A stretch of DNA of 60,503 nt. Source: Bacteroides sp. (GTDB lineage: Bacteria; Bacteroidota; Bacteroidia; Bacteroidales; Muribaculaceae). The position numbers and the translations under genes are program-made. A model generated the notes under the pieces. The model was not told the origin of the DNA and ran no database searches. It worked only from the letters and a program-made list of their open reading frames with translations. This document shows positions 60,340 to 60,503 of the stretch, in pieces. The DNA is taken from positions 58,678-119,180 of the forward strand of contig JAAVCP010000005.1 of NCBI GenBank assembly GCA_014802265.1, given 5' to 3'. How positions within the stretch are numbered: position 1 is the stretch's first letter; the number at the start of each line of letters is the position of its first letter.

Positions 60340-60503
60340 TTATATAGTATGGAAGTGTATATATTTTTTATAAATATTATTCAGTTCATTTAAGAGTAAG
60401 TTACAAAATTCTTGACATAAATCCTTTTTATTAAATTTATAACAAGGATCCAGAGTTCTTAGATGGTGACATAACCTTAAATCTTGATTTAAGATATATC
60501 CTT
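60340..60503 (-). CDS. C-terminal fragment of an unidentified protein (runs off the window)
   Basis: The reverse strand is open from the window end to a TAA at 60340-60342, giving 53 residues with a coding-like composition: Cys-rich, with LRLCHHLRTLDPCYKFNKKD and a helical CNLLLNELNNIYKKY. The four cysteines and the charged helical end suggest a real protein. I do not recognise the family. It converges on the micropeptides, but no functional link is visible without the rest of the gene. The high AT content matches the accessory character of this tail. Confidence 0.6.
   Translation of the reverse strand, partial: GYILNQDLRLCHHLRTLDPCYKFNKKDLCQEFCNLLLNELNNIYKKYIHFHTI

Noticed and set aside
1..60503. 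CRISPR array, prophage or insertion sequence
   Set aside because: No regularly spaced identical repeats, no transposase or phage structural gene; only the MITE-like element at 35321-35518 looks mobile.

Overview
The window is about 60.5 kb of a gut Bacteroidales genome, most likely family Muribaculaceae (formerly S24-7). The evidence is as follows. Promoters follow the Bacteroidota pattern TTTG-N19/20-TAnnTTTG and Shine-Dalgarno sequences are absent. Five secreted proteins end in a YYDLxG...GxYI-type C-terminal module. The gene order surface lipoprotein - PorG/DUF6089 - uppS - bamA - ompH - ompH matches my memory of Porphyromonas gingivalis. An oxalate-degradation operon and an L-arabinose operon resemble those described in gut Bacteroidales. 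The genus assignment is inference; no 16S gene is present.

Layout, left to right. (1) 1-6645, minus strand: purine operon purE-purL-purM-purN-purH (purH cut by the window edge). Its 5' leader is long, structured and ends in a terminator hairpin just before purE. (2) 6714-10173, minus: AT-rich McrBC restriction pair. (3) 10597-14960, plus: lutABC plus a lactate permease, for growth on L-lactate. (4) 15103-22683, plus: lipoprotein mutarotase, SSS sugar/Na+ symporter, Nudix-type regulator AraR, then araD, araA, araB. The promoter region is crowded with palindromes and direct repeats. (5) 22790-28576, minus: three lineage-specific secreted proteins, divergent from a TPR-transmembrane-HTH regulator (28921-30720, plus). 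(6) 30831-35085, minus: oxalate operon frc-oxc-AEC transporter with a strong hairpin in each intercistronic gap, followed by a roughly 200-bp MITE-like inverted-repeat element and a DIP1984-family gene. (7) 36256-42747, minus: another large secreted protein, a TPR-transmembrane-AraC regulator, a Upf1-like helicase and tRNA-Leu(UAA). (8) 43161-51343, minus: cell-envelope block, with murI (carrying a C-terminal TPR-like extension), two OmpH/Skp chaperones, bamA, uppS, a PorG-like barrel and a DUF6242 lipoprotein. (9) 51484-57394, minus: ribD, an M3 peptidase, an EEP-family membrane protein and two tandem rhomboid proteases. (10) 57535-58836, minus: one more secreted protein. (11) 58837-60503: gene-poor, AT-rich tail with a structured non-coding RNA, two tiny related peptide genes (32 and 41 aa) and the C-terminus of an unidentified minus-strand gene.

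Most genes are ordinary core or catabolic functions. The least explained parts are the tail (structured RNA plus tandem micropeptides), the purE leader RNA, a 14-bp palindrome found both at the arabinose promoter and upstream of the tail RNA, and the MITE-like element beside the oxalate operon. Coordinates and motifs were read by eye. No homology search or folding was run.
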